From assembly GCA_019244295.1 (NCBI GenBank), contig JAFASX010000042.1:1-64000 (forward strand): a stretch of DNA of 64,000 bases, written 5' to 3'. This document shows, piece by piece, positions 33,923 through 43,371 of this stretch. Below the pieces are notes generated by a model. The model saw only the letters and a program-made list of their open reading frames with translations, was not told the DNA's origin and did no database searches. This DNA is from Pseudonocardia sp. Its GTDB lineage: Bacteria; Actinomycetota; Actinomycetes; Mycobacteriales; Pseudonocardiaceae. Every line of letters begins with the position of its first letter. Position 1 is the stretch's first letter. A program made the position numbers and the translations under genes.

Positions 33923-35142
33923 CGGACACCACTTCCCCATGCGTCGGTCCACGGCGTGCCGCCGTTCTGGCCGGGCATCGGATATGGGTTCTCAGCGGTG
34001 CCCGGCGGAACCACGCCGGGGTTCTGGGGGTAGGTCGAAGGGCCGTATTGCGCGTCGATCCGCGCGTAATGCCCGTTCGAGTCATACGAGGCGAACCCGG
34101 AGTTCCAGTTGGACAGCCAGCCCATTGCTTCAGGGGTGTACGGCCGCAGGAAGTTCAGCGGCTGGCGGAGGTAGTCGAAGAAGTACGTCAGACCCGGCAG
34201 GGTATCGTGCGCCGAGCGCAGCAGGCCCGGGGTGTAGTCCAACAACTGGTCCAATGCGGACAGGGTGGGGCCGAGGTCATGCAGAGTCGGCCGCAGATCG
34301 TCGAACAGCGGGCGCAGGTTGTGCGCAACCGAGATCAATCTATGCGTGGGGTGCTCGAGGTCCTCCAGCAACGGGACCGTTTCCTCCGCGACACCGGGAA
34401 CCTTGCCGAACGTCTCGCGCGCGGTACGCAGGGTGGGGGGGAGCTGTCGCAGGCCCTGCCGGAGCTGAGCCTGGTGTTTCGCGGCGAGTGAGGTCAGGCG
34501 AGAGAACTCGGTCACGATGGTGCGAATGTCCTGCTGACGGTCGGACAACGTGCCGACCATCGCGTTGAGTCGGGTCACCAACGCCCGAATCGCGGGCCCG
34601 TCAGTGCCCACCGCATCCAGGACATTACCCAGCGCATTCAAAGCGGGACCAGCAGCCGTCACGGAAGCATTAATGTCGCCCTCATGACCACGAACGGTAG
34701 AGTCCAAGTCATTGATCAGAGCCCTCACGTAAGCTAACGTCACCGGGTCGAGGCCGTTGAGGACCTGATCGACTTCAACCGGCTGTGGCATGACACCGGG
34801 GATAGTGCCGCCGTCGGGGATGATTGTATTTTTGACGGGGCCGTCTTTGATGTCGACATAACGTTCACCCAAAAGGGCCTTAAACGGAACCGTGATTGCC
34901 GCCCCCTCATGGAGCGGCGTGTACTCGCGATCAACTTCAAGAGTGAGAACGGCCTGGCTGTTCACGACTTTTATGTCGCTGACTGAGCCGGCCTTGAATC
35001 CGTTCACTGTGACCACCCCACCTTTGATGATGTTGGTGGCCGATGGTAAGGCGACGTTGACCGTATAGTTCCGCCCGGTGAAGAGCCACGCGCCGGCGAT
35101 AACCAGCGCGATGACTCCCCCGAGCACGGCGAACAAGCGCAT
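33919..35142 (-). CDS. MCE family protein, first subunit (MceA position)
   Basis: 407 residues, first of six MCE genes, 6 bp after the ATPase gene. Membrane segment LFAVLGGVIALVIAGAWLFT, MCE domain YTVNVALPSATNIIKGGVVT then VNGFKAGSVSDIKVVNSQ with the ALLGERYVDI motif, helical rod, and a tail with NPYPMPGQNGGTPW. The shared YP-x-P-G/E tail motif in several of the six subunits suggests common processing or assembly. Confidence 0.92.
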   Translation of the reverse strand: MRLFAVLGGVIALVIAGAWLFTGRNYTVNVALPSATNIIKGGVVTVNGFKAGSVSDIKVVNSQAVLTLEVDREYTPLHEGAAITVPFKALLGERYVDIKDGPVKNTIIPDGGTIPGVMPQPVEVDQVLNGLDPVTLAYVRALINDLDSTVRGHEGDINASVTAAGPALNALGNVLDAVGTDGPAIRALVTRLNAMVGTLSDRQQDIRTIVTEFSRLTSLAAKHQAQLRQGLRQLPPTLRTARETFGKVPGVAEETVPLLEDLEHPTHRLISVAHNLRPLFDDLRPTLHDLGPTLSALDQLLDYTPGLLRSAHDTLPGLTYFFDYLRQPLNFLRPYTPEAMGWLSNWNSGFASYDSNGHYARIDAQYGPSTYPQNPGVVPPGTAENPYPMPGQNGGTPWTDAWGSGVR

Positions 35143-35148
35143 ATTTAG

Positions 35149-35967
35149 TTAGTCCATTCCGAGCGGTCCGGCCGACTCACCAGACAGGAACTGCCGCACG
35201 AAGGGGTCCCCCGACGCAAACGCCTCTTCGGCCTCGCCGTAGTGGACAACCTTGCCCTTCCAGATCAGCCCCACGTAGTCACTGACCTTGCGGGCGGTCC
35301 GAATATCGTGGGTCACCAGCAGATAGGTGCCCTGATGCTCGGCGTGCATATCCAAGATCAGATCGTTGAGCAGGCTCGTCCGCACCGGATCCAGACCAGA
35401 GTCCGGCTCATCGAAAAACACGATCGCCGGGTCCATCACCAGCGCACGGGCGAAACCCGCCCGCTTACGCATACCACCGGAGATCTCGTTCGGCAGCTTG
35501 TTATGCGCCTTATCCAAGCCGACCTCGCTCAACCGCCGGGTCACGATCTCCCGGATCTCGTCCTCGGACTTGTCGGTGTGCTTGCGCAACGGGAACGCGG
35601 TGTTGTCGTAGACACTCAACGAACCGAACAGCGCGCCGTCCTGGAACAACACGCCCATCCGGGTACGCAGGTCGTAGCGCTCTTTCTCCGAGATCTTCCA
35701 CAGATCCTGACCTAAGATCAGCACCTCGCCCTCATCCGGCTCCAACAAACCAACCAAATGCTTGATCAACACTGACTTACCGGTACCGGACGGACCGAGA
35801 ATCGTCGTGATCGCGTCGTCCTGGAACTGGAGATTCAGACCTGTGAGCACTTGCTGTGATCCGAACGACTTGTGAATGTTGCGGGCTTCCATACTGTGCA
35901 CGCCATTGCCAGCGGCACCTACCGTGGGCGCCGCGTGGCGGCTGGCCACAGCGGAGTTAAACGACAC
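35149..35967 (-). CDS. ABC transporter ATP-binding protein of the MCE system (Mkl/MlaF-like)
   Basis: About 272 residues from the GTG at 35967, which follows AGGAG; an upstream ATG at 36018 would overlap the YrbE gene. Walker A GPSGTGKS, signature EISGGMRKRAGFARAL and Walker B IVFFDEPDSGLDPVR are all intact, followed by a switch His in LLVTHDIRTARK. It energises the YrbE permease. In mycobacteria mkl is encoded away from mce operons; here it lies inside, between yrbE and the MCE genes. Confidence 0.93.
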   Translation of the reverse strand: MSFNSAVASRHAAPTVGAAGNGVHSMEARNIHKSFGSQQVLTGLNLQFQDDAITTILGPSGTGKSVLIKHLVGLLEPDEGEVLILGQDLWKISEKERYDLRTRMGVLFQDGALFGSLSVYDNTAFPLRKHTDKSEDEIREIVTRRLSEVGLDKAHNKLPNEISGGMRKRAGFARALVMDPAIVFFDEPDSGLDPVRTSLLNDLILDMHAEHQGTYLLVTHDIRTARKVSDYVGLIWKGKVVHYGEAEEAFASGDPFVRQFLSGESAGPLGMD

Positions 35968-35998
35968 AGTGACTCCTGGATGGATGAGAAGGGGCCGA

Positions 35999-36850
35999 TC
36001 AGTTGGAGATTGGCGCATTCGGCGACATCCCCCAGAACAACTGGGTGCTGATCAGACCGACAAGGTGGATCAGAACCATGTTCAACATCATCGACTTCGC
36101 GGTGTTCTTACCCACTCCAACCGGACCACCTCGAGCGGTGAAACCGTAGTAACATCCGACGAAGACGACGACCGTACCCATGGCCATCACCTTCATCTGA
36201 GAATACAAGAAGTCGAGTGGGTTCTGGAAGGACCAGAAGATGTACAGATAACCACCGGGAGACACGTTGGCCAGCTGAACCACGGTTACGAAATAGGCCG
36301 ATAGATACATCACGCCAAGGCCTACCGTGTACAGGAACGGAATAGCGATCCAGGAGGCCAGAATACGGCTACCAACCAGGTAGCTGCGGGACTTGACTCC
36401 CATGACCTCCATCGCGTCGATCTCATCCGCGATGCGCATAGAGCCGAGCTCGGCCACCAGGCCGCAACCCACCTTCGCCGCGAAGATATAGCCCCACATG
36501 AACGGAGCCATCTCCCGCAGCGAACACCACGCGTTGAACACACCCGAGTAAATCGGCGCGCCGATCTGCTTGAGGGTGTAGCTGGCCTCGACACCGCACA
36601 CGCTGCCCATAACGCCTTGCATGACCCAGATGATCAGGCCGCTGGACAGAATCAAAACCCCAGCTTGGTGCAAGACCTCACCGCTGTACTTGCGCAGGTC
36701 AGGGAAACCGCGGATGACGCTGCCGCTGAACTTGGCGATCTCGCCGACCGTACCAACCGCTTCCCTGATGTAGTCGATGCTCCGGACCTTCTCCGGAGCG
36801 CCGAGCGCGGCCGGGGGTTTCTCCGCGGCCCACGGCTCAGGCGTAGTCAT
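35999..36850 (-). CDS. YrbE/MlaE family permease, second subunit
   Basis: 283 residues with about five to six membrane segments. FAAKVGCGLVAELGSMRIAD then EIDAMEVMGVKSRSYLVGSR is the MlaE/YrbE signature (EIDAMEVMG). With the neighbouring YrbE it should form the heterodimeric inner-membrane permease that receives lipid from the MCE tunnel. 16 bp separate it from the first yrbE gene; the ATPase follows. Confidence 0.93.
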   Translation of the reverse strand: MTTPEPWAAEKPPAALGAPEKVRSIDYIREAVGTVGEIAKFSGSVIRGFPDLRKYSGEVLHQAGVLILSSGLIIWVMQGVMGSVCGVEASYTLKQIGAPIYSGVFNAWCSLREMAPFMWGYIFAAKVGCGLVAELGSMRIADEIDAMEVMGVKSRSYLVGSRILASWIAIPFLYTVGLGVMYLSAYFVTVVQLANVSPGGYLYIFWSFQNPLDFLYSQMKVMAMGTVVVFVGCYYGFTARGGPVGVGKNTAKSMMLNMVLIHLVGLISTQLFWGMSPNAPISN

Positions 36851-36866
36851 TCGAAACCTCCTCAGG

Positions 36867-37730
36867 TTACCGGTAGACAGCGATCTCAGGGGCGAGCCCG
36901 AGCATCAGCGTGGTGAACACGACGTTGAACACCCAGATGCCAGCGAAGGCGATCACCACGGCCTGATTGACCGCGCGACCCACACCGATCGGGCCGCCCT
37001 CCGCGCGGTAGCCCTTGTAGCAGCACACCACGCCAATAATCAAGCCGAAGATCGACGTCTTGAGCACGCTGCACCACATGTCGGTGGTGGTAGCGTTGGC
37101 CCAGAAGTTTCCGAAGTACGCGGCCGTGTTAGCGCTGTAGTACACCGACGCCCACCAGCCACCGATGACCCCGAAGGTCAGCGCGACGATGTTCATCAGG
37201 CCGGTCATAATCGTCAGAGCGATGACGCGAGGCAGGATGATTGTCCGAACAGGGTCGACGCCGAGCACCTCCATCGCGTCGAACTCCTCTCGGATCCGCC
37301 TAGCCCCCAGATCCGCGGTGATCGCGGTGCCCATTACCCCGGCGATAACCATCGCGTTGATCCAGGGAGCAAACTCACGCACGCTCGCCATCAGGAAAAA
37401 CGAACCCAGCCGTTCCGGGATACCGAACAGCAGGAAGATGTTGCCAGCCTGCAGCCCCGGCGCGGAGAAACCGAACGAGGTGCACGAAACCATCGCTGGT
37501 AGCCAGCACAGCTTGAGGGTCTCGAACATCTGCTCGCGCACGTCGCCCCAGTAACCAGTGGGCTTTGTGATCGCGCTGGTGAAGACCTCCAACATCAGAG
37601 CGAGCATCTCGCCCGCCTGCCGCAGCGGCTTCAGTGCAATACGCAGCCCCTTGCCGAACCTCGGCACGGATACTGCTTTCGTGTACTTCGGCGGAGCCGA
37701 GGTCCCGGCGCCAGGCATCGGGTTGGTCAT
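36867..37730 (-). CDS. YrbE/MlaE family permease, first subunit
   Basis: 287 residues. The family signature appears as GTAITADLGARRIREEFDAM then EVLGVDPVRTIILPR, with several membrane segments around it. It is the first gene of the eleven-gene operon running to 23254. A long promoter region lies upstream. Confidence 0.93.
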   Translation of the reverse strand: MTNPMPGAGTSAPPKYTKAVSVPRFGKGLRIALKPLRQAGEMLALMLEVFTSAITKPTGYWGDVREQMFETLKLCWLPAMVSCTSFGFSAPGLQAGNIFLLFGIPERLGSFFLMASVREFAPWINAMVIAGVMGTAITADLGARRIREEFDAMEVLGVDPVRTIILPRVIALTIMTGLMNIVALTFGVIGGWWASVYYSANTAAYFGNFWANATTTDMWCSVLKTSIFGLIIGVVCCYKGYRAEGGPIGVGRAVNQAVVIAFAGIWVFNVVFTTLMLGLAPEIAVYR

Positions 37731-38199
37731 GTTTCTGCCTCCGTCTCACACTTCATCCGGATCTGTCGTAACATCACGCGACACAGCTACCACGAAAAGA
37801 GCAACGAGCTTGCTCCGCCACTGCCCACCCACGCTCGATGGGTAGCGTGAGGGCCGGCGCCTTGCGGCGTCGACCCCCCGTAGCGTCAGGTGATTGCGGG
37901 TACATCCTGGTACATCCGCGCAAGGTGAGGCCGATCATCCCGGTTTAGCCGTGCCGAGACATCGTCTGTAAGGAGGCATCTTCACCCCTCGATCGGTAAG
38001 TACCAACCGTAGTCTGCTGGGTGGCACCGCGCAGTTACGGAACGTCACGTTACGAACAATCACCACCGTCATTGCTGATGCGGACAGGAAAGCTCTTACC
38101 TTGTCAACGAGCGGGTTTACTCGCAGGTACGGCCAATCAATGCTCTCGAATGGGTGTATACCACCTGTCAACTCAGTTCACGCTTGAGCTTCGCTCAAC
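37731..38199 (-). promoter_or_regulatory. upstream region of the MCE operon
   Basis: About 470 bp without a convincing gene. A CACGCT-N8-AGCGTG inverted repeat at 37830-37849 is a possible repressor site. Part of the region (37930-38180) is clearly lower in GC than its surroundings. I cannot place the promoter. Confidence 0.35.
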
Positions 38200-38652
38200 T
38201 CAACCGCCCAGATACCTCGTGGCCGGCCGAGACAGCAACGGAACACTGCCGACAATGAGCACGACGAGTGCGATGAGCACCTGCCACTGTGCGGCGATAG
38301 CGAAGTAGATCACGACGGCCACCCCGAGCACCATCAGGGCCCATCGGGCCCAGCCCTGGCCCATCGCCAGCAATGCCGTCAGCAGCAGCACCACGAGACC
38401 GATGACAACTAGTACCGCCGGGTTGGCGCCGCCGCCGTGTCCAGTCACCGCCGCCGAACCGCCGAGGCTGCTCCGCACCTGGCCTACACTCGACGGGTCG
38501 GCTTCCGACCGCGAGCCCCCCGAGTTCAATGCCATGGCGATAGCGGTGACCCCTAGAATCGCCCAGGCAAAGGCGGCAAGGCCGAGCTGCCAGGGGAAGC
38601 GCTGTTCATCACGATCAGTCGTACCCTGCTCAATGGAGGCACTTCCGTTCAT
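38200..38652 (-). CDS. multi-pass membrane protein, hypothetical
   Basis: 150 residues with about four membrane segments: LAAFAWAILGVTAIAMAL, VLVVIGLVVLLLTALLAMG, ALMVLGVAVVIYFAIAAQ and VLIALVVLIVGSVPLL. Basic and acidic N-terminal cytoplasmic tail. No family recognised. Stands alone, divergent from the hydrolase at 38801. Confidence 0.7.
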   Translation of the reverse strand: MNGSASIEQGTTDRDEQRFPWQLGLAAFAWAILGVTAIAMALNSGGSRSEADPSSVGQVRSSLGGSAAVTGHGGGANPAVLVVIGLVVLLLTALLAMGQGWARWALMVLGVAVVIYFAIAAQWQVLIALVVLIVGSVPLLSRPATRYLGG

Positions 38653-38800
38653 GGCCAGCAGTGTAAGAGTGGCTTCCTCCGCCGGGCACCGCTCGATGGA
38701 GACTCCCCGGCGGCCGGTTCGCTGAGGCTGCTCAGTGGCGGCGCCAGCGGGGGTACGGTGCGGCTCGACGCGTTGTATGTTGTGTTAGGAGCCGCTGTTT

Positions 38801-39682
38801 ATGACTGCCGCCGCAGCCCCCGCCCGCTTCGACTTCCCCTCCGCTGGTGGCGTGCGGGTGACCGCATATCGCTGGGACCCTTCAGGCACGCCGACGGATA
38901 TCGCGCAGCTCACCCACGGCATGGGCGAGCATGTACTGCGCTACGGACACTTGGCCGCCGCGCTCAACGCGCGCGGATTCGTGGTATATGGCCAGGATCA
39001 CCGGGGCCATGGCGCCACGGCGGCCTCCCCGCGGGAGTACGGCGTGCTCGGCCCTGGCGGTTGGGCCGAGCTGGTCGCCGATATTGGCCGTCTGACGGAT
39101 GTGATCCGCACCGATCACCCCGATCCGCCGCTACTGCTGATCGGACACAGCATGGGGTCGTTCGCGGTGCAACAGTATCTGGTGGACAACAGCGAGCGGG
39201 TCGATGCCGTCGCACTCACCGGCACCGCCGCTATCGACTTGCTCGTACCGGCCCTGAACCTGGACAAACCAATCGATCTATCCGGGTTCAACGCACCGTT
39301 CGAACAACGCACCGGTTTCGAATGGCTCAGCCGCGACCCAGCCCAGGTGGACGCGTATGTGGCCGACTCACGCTGCGGATTTGGCTTGGACGCCGAGAGC
39401 GGCAAGGCAATGTTCCATGGCGCGGCGCGCTCAGCCGACCCCGCCCAGGCGGCGAAGATTCGCTCTGACCTGCCGCTGTACATCGCGGTCGGTGAGGCCG
39501 ATCCAGTCAACGGTGCCATGGCACTGGTGGAGCCGCTGGTGCGGCGATACCAGGCGGCCGGGCTCACCAACATCACGTGCAAGTCCTACCCGGACGCCCG
39601 GCACGAGATCTTCAATGAGACCAACCGGGACGAGGTCGTGGCAGACCTGCTGACCTGGGCATGCCAGGTACTCAAGATCTAG
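38801..39682 (+). CDS. alpha/beta hydrolase, monoacylglycerol-lipase-like
   Basis: 293 residues. THGMGEHVLRYGHLAAALNA and YGQDHRGHGAT are typical of the monoglyceride lipase / lysophospholipase family. The nucleophile is in LLIGHSMGSFAVQQYL, the acid in VGEADPVNGA and the His in YPDARHEIFNE. Cytosolic, no signal peptide. It should release fatty acids from monoacylglycerols or similar esters. Confidence 0.9.
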   Translation: MTAAAAPARFDFPSAGGVRVTAYRWDPSGTPTDIAQLTHGMGEHVLRYGHLAAALNARGFVVYGQDHRGHGATAASPREYGVLGPGGWAELVADIGRLTDVIRTDHPDPPLLLIGHSMGSFAVQQYLVDNSERVDAVALTGTAAIDLLVPALNLDKPIDLSGFNAPFEQRTGFEWLSRDPAQVDAYVADSRCGFGLDAESGKAMFHGAARSADPAQAAKIRSDLPLYIAVGEADPVNGAMALVEPLVRRYQAAGLTNITCKSYPDARHEIFNETNRDEVVADLLTWACQVLKI

Positions 39683-39687
39683 GCGGT

Positions 39688-41028
39688 TCAGCCGAGGCTG
39701 CCCAGGGGGTCGGCCGCGACCAGCGCCGGGTCGACGGCGGCGAAGGTGCGAGACAGGCCGGGTCCGGTGCGGCGGGTCTCGAACCGCACCGTGACCCGAC
39801 CATGGCCGCTGCCTTGCACCCACCCGTGCCCGAACTCGGGATGTCGCACATCGTCGCCGGCTCGCCAGCCGCGGCTTGGGCGGGCGGCGTCTCGCGCGGC
39901 CGGCTCGGGGGTACCAGCCATCACGGACGAGGACGGCGTCGGCGGTTTAGGCGACCCGGGGGCATGGAACAACTGCTCCTGCACGAAGTCGGTCAGCCCA
40001 GACAGCGACACCCCGATCAATCGGACCCCAGACGCCGGTAGCGCTCCCTCGGTGAGTCGCCGCGCCGTATCGGTCAACACCGCCAGCTCAGTGGTTGCGG
40101 TCGCGGCTGTTTCCGACCTGCTGCGGGTGGCGAAATCGGCGCCTCGGATCTTGACCGTAACAGTGCGAGCGCCCCGGCCAGAGGCAACCAGCCGGCCGTG
40201 GGCATGCGCGGTCATCTCGACCACGGCCCGATGCACCGAATCGAGGTCGCTCAGGTCAGCATCGAACGTGGTCTCGGCACTCACCTGCTTGGCCTCCCCC
40301 CGCTCGGCTACCGGGCGGCGGTCGACGCCCTGGGCCAGCCGGTGCAGCTCGGCGCCCAGCGCGGTACCGAGCAGCGCGGTCACGTCCTCCGGGCTCAATG
40401 CGGCAAGCGCACCGATGGTGTCCACCCCGACCCGACGCAGGGTGGCCTCGGCGACTGGCCCCACTCCCCAGAGCTTGCGCACGGGCAGTGGGGCGAGGAC
40501 CTCTCGCTCACGGCCGTGCGGGATCACACGCACCCCATCCGGCTTAGCCAGCGTCGAGGCGATCTTGGCCAGCTGTTTGCCGGAACCCACACCCACCGAA
40601 CAGGCCAGGCCGGTGACCTGTCGAATCCGGGCACGCAAATCCTGCGCGGTCCGTTCAGCGGCATCCGGACCGCCACCCGTCAGCTCGGGCGGCTCGATGA
40701 ACGCCTCGTCCAGGGCAACCTGTTCGATCACCACGGCAAGCCCACGGACAATCCCGAACACCTGCTCGCTGACCGCTCGGTACACCGCGAGCCTCGGCGG
40801 CAACACCACAGCACCCGGCACCAGCCGACGGGCCCGCGACATCGGCATCGCGGAATGCGCGCCGTGTGCTCTGGACTCGTAGCTCGCCCCAGCCACCACT
40901 CCGCGCGGGCCAGTGCCACCAACCAGCACCGCCCGACCGGCCAGCGTGGGACGGGTCAGCTGCTCCACCGAGGCAAAGAACGCGTCCATGTCCAGGTGCA
41001 GCACCCAACGCGCGGGCGCCCTCGTCAT
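39688..41028 (-). CDS. dinB: DNA polymerase IV (Y-family)
   Basis: 446 residues. The palm domain has VLHLDMDAFFASVEQLTRP and the second acid pair in VALDEAFIEP (usually S-(I/L)-DEA). Helix-hairpin-helix LWGVGPVAEATLRRVGVDTI and the little-finger domain follow. The C-terminus extends past the usual 350 residues and ends in a short domain (GDDVRHPEFGHGWVQGSGHG, FETRRTGPG) resembling the C-terminal UvrD-like small domain seen in some actinobacterial DinB proteins. Functions in translesion synthesis. Ends 5 bp from the convergent hydrolase. Confidence 0.92.
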   Translation of the reverse strand: MTRAPARWVLHLDMDAFFASVEQLTRPTLAGRAVLVGGTGPRGVVAGASYESRAHGAHSAMPMSRARRLVPGAVVLPPRLAVYRAVSEQVFGIVRGLAVVIEQVALDEAFIEPPELTGGGPDAAERTAQDLRARIRQVTGLACSVGVGSGKQLAKIASTLAKPDGVRVIPHGREREVLAPLPVRKLWGVGPVAEATLRRVGVDTIGALAALSPEDVTALLGTALGAELHRLAQGVDRRPVAERGEAKQVSAETTFDADLSDLDSVHRAVVEMTAHAHGRLVASGRGARTVTVKIRGADFATRSRSETAATATTELAVLTDTARRLTEGALPASGVRLIGVSLSGLTDFVQEQLFHAPGSPKPPTPSSSVMAGTPEPAARDAARPSRGWRAGDDVRHPEFGHGWVQGSGHGRVTVRFETRRTGPGLSRTFAAVDPALVAADPLGSLG

Positions 41029-41119
41029 CGTCAGGTTCCGTCAGCTACCGACATACCTTTGCTAGCCTACGAGCCCGCCGCGGCGACCAGCGCTCGGCAG
41101 CCACCAGGAGGTCAGAAGC

Positions 41120-41842
41120 ATGACGATGCCGCCGCGTCGCCATCCGTCCGGAGTGGCTACCACCGACGTCACGCTCAGCGCGCATGTCGGAGCCAACGCT
41201 GAGGTGTTTGCCCAGGTACTGGCATTGCACGTACCGGAATGCAGCCGGGTGGCCGATGTCACCTGGGGTAAGGGCGCGTTCTGGCGCAAGATCCCTGAGG
41301 ACCGATACCAGCTGCTGGCTACCGACCTGCAGACCGGGGTGGACTGCCGTCAGCTGCCGTACCAGGACAACGAGATCGACTGTGTGGTGCTCGACCCTCC
41401 CTATATGGAGGGGCTGTTCCGTAGGGACACCAGTCACCTGGCCGGCTCGGGGAGCCACGCCGCGTTCCGAGGTCGTTATTCCGACAGCGCAGCCACCCCG
41501 AACGCAAACGGCCCGCGCTACCACGACGCCGTACTAGCGCTGTATCTGCAGGCCGGCAGTGAAGCCAAGCGGGTGCTGCGCAACCACGGGATCTTCATCG
41601 TGAAGTGCCAGGACGAGGTGAGCGCCAACCGGCAACGGCTCACCCATGTCGAGTTGATCAATGCGTTCGAAGCGGCCGGTTTTTACTGCAAAGATCTGTT
41701 TGTGGTGGTCAGGCCGAACCGTCCGGTGGTGAGCCGGCTGGTACGCCAGGAGCACGCCCGCAAGAACCACTCGTACTTCCTGGTGTTCGTCAAGCTTGAT
41801 CCCGCGCACCCGAACCGCCTACGCGCCCCCGCTTCCGGCTAG
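41120..41842 (+). CDS. DNA methyltransferase-like protein with DPPY motif
   Basis: 240 residues. CVVLDPPYMEGLF holds the DPPY catalytic motif of adenine-N6/cytosine-N4 DNA methyltransferases; VADVTWGKGAFWRKI is a modified SAM-binding motif. GIFIVKCQDEVSANRQRLTH matches the family. It is short for a restriction-associated enzyme and no restriction gene is adjacent, so it may be an orphan or act on another nucleic acid. Confidence 0.8.
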   Translation: MTMPPRRHPSGVATTDVTLSAHVGANAEVFAQVLALHVPECSRVADVTWGKGAFWRKIPEDRYQLLATDLQTGVDCRQLPYQDNEIDCVVLDPPYMEGLFRRDTSHLAGSGSHAAFRGRYSDSAATPNANGPRYHDAVLALYLQAGSEAKRVLRNHGIFIVKCQDEVSANRQRLTHVELINAFEAAGFYCKDLFVVVRPNRPVVSRLVRQEHARKNHSYFLVFVKLDPAHPNRLRAPASG

Positions 41843-41849
41843 CCGAGGT

Positions 41850-41895
41850 GCGAACGGCACCTTCACGCGCATCTAGCGCGCAAAGTGCCGTTCGC
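41850..41895. terminator. bidirectional hairpin terminator
   Basis: Near-perfect 20-21 bp arms (41850-41870 and 41875-41895; GCGAACGGCACCTT paired with AAAGTGCCGTTCGC) with a 4-base loop between convergent genes. There is no clear U-tract, but placement and stability support termination for both. Confidence 0.75.
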
Positions 41896-41923
41896 TCAGG
41901 GAGGCGGGCGGCGGGTGGGGAGC

Positions 41924-43042
41924 TCAGAAACGCACCACGCCTCGGATGTTCTTGCCGGCGTGCATGTCCTCGTAGCCTCGGCCTATCTCGTCCAGGCTGT
42001 ACTCGGTGGTGACCAGTTCATCCAGCTTGAGCTGGCCCGCGCGATACATCTCCAGCAATCGGGGAATGTCGGCATTCGGGTTAGACGAGCCGAACAGCGC
42101 GCCCTTGAGCTTCTTCTCGAACAAGGTCAGCTCGCTGATCGCGATGGGCAGGCCGACCTTGGTCAGGCTGCCGAGACCGGTCACCACCACCGTGCCTTGC
42201 TTGCGGATCGAGCTGAACGCCTCCGCAACGTGCTCCGGCTCGGTGACGCCCACCGTGACGATCGCCACATCGGCCCCTTGACCGTTGGTGAAGCTTCTCG
42301 CCAGCTCGGTGGCCTCGGCCATCTTCGCCACGCTGTGCGTGGCACCCAGCGACTCGGCCTTCTCGCGCTTGAGCGCCACCGGGTCAACCGCGATCACATT
42401 CAATGCACCGGCGTGCGCGGCCCCCTGCACCGCGTTAATCCCAATACCGCCGACACCCATGATAATCACCGTGTCGCCGGGAGCAACCTCTCCGGTATAC
42501 ACAGCGGAACCCCAGCCGGTGCCGACGCCGCAGCCAAGCAGGCACGCCTTGTCCAGCGGGGTGTCCTCGGGCACCTTGATCGCCGAGTCGACCGACACGG
42601 TGGTGTACTCGCAGAACGCGGAGATACCGCACATCTGGCCGACCGGGGTGCCGTCATCTAGGTGCAACCGGTAGCTGGTCGGGTCGGTCCACCGATGACC
42701 CTGAAGTATCCACATGCCGAGGTCGCACAGGTTCTGGTGCCCGGTGGCACACCAACGGCACTTACCACAGGACGGCAGGAACGACAACACCACCTTGTCC
42801 CCCACCTGCCAGCCGGGAGTGTGGGGGCCGACAGACTCGACGATGCCGCCGCCTTCGTGCCCACCAGCGAACGGGTATACCCCAGCCGGGATGTCGCCGG
42901 TGGCAACGTGGTCATCGGAATGACACAGCCCGGTGGCCACCAACTTGACCCGCAGCTCAGCCTGCCATGGGTCATCGACCTCCAGATCCACCACCTCGTA
43001 CTTGCCCGGCGCCTGACGGACGATGGCTCCACGACACTTCAT
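41924..43042 (-). CDS. NDMA-dependent (class III-like, zinc) alcohol dehydrogenase
   Basis: 372 residues from the ATG at 43042, preceded by GGAGGAG. Catalytic zinc region VATGLCHSDDHVATGD and GGHEGGGIVESVG; structural zinc Cys cluster FLPSCGKCRWCATGHQNLCD; NAD motif VIIMGVGGIGINAVQGAAHA. The whole follows the actinobacterial Zn-dependent alcohol dehydrogenase family whose members retain NAD(H) and need a mycofactocin-type electron acceptor in vivo. No mycofactocin genes in the window. Confidence 0.92.
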   Translation of the reverse strand: MKCRGAIVRQAPGKYEVVDLEVDDPWQAELRVKLVATGLCHSDDHVATGDIPAGVYPFAGGHEGGGIVESVGPHTPGWQVGDKVVLSFLPSCGKCRWCATGHQNLCDLGMWILQGHRWTDPTSYRLHLDDGTPVGQMCGISAFCEYTTVSVDSAIKVPEDTPLDKACLLGCGVGTGWGSAVYTGEVAPGDTVIIMGVGGIGINAVQGAAHAGALNVIAVDPVALKREKAESLGATHSVAKMAEATELARSFTNGQGADVAIVTVGVTEPEHVAEAFSSIRKQGTVVVTGLGSLTKVGLPIAISELTLFEKKLKGALFGSSNPNADIPRLLEMYRAGQLKLDELVTTEYSLDEIGRGYEDMHAGKNIRGVVRF

Positions 43043-43371
43043 GGATCTCCTCCTCGAACAACCACCGGCTAGCCCACTTTTCACTGGAGCCAGATCGCGC
43101 GCCTGGACTCAGGGGTAGCCAGTCTTCAGCAAGGGTTCGATCTCCTGGTCAGCGCTGGTGGACAGCCTACAACCGGGTCGCTAGAGATATGTTAGATTTC
43201 CACATAGTCATCCACAACACCCGGATGGAGTCAATACTCCAACCGGACCCGCTAGCGCGGTATCGAGGCAGCCTGAGGCGCCCCAAAACAGTCGGAATAC
43301 TACATAATCGGAATACTACATAAGAGACTCCGCGCGGTAATCTGAAGATTGCTCAGCGACACGTTCGTGTC
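43043..43371 (+). promoter_or_regulatory. intergenic region with 16 bp tandem repeat upstream of the GH43 gene
   Basis: 329 bp between divergent genes. TCGGAATACTACATAA occurs twice in perfect tandem at 43292-43307 and 43308-43323, about 50 bp before the GH43 start. The AT-rich repeat is a good candidate operator or activator site. Nothing else recognised. Confidence 0.5.
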
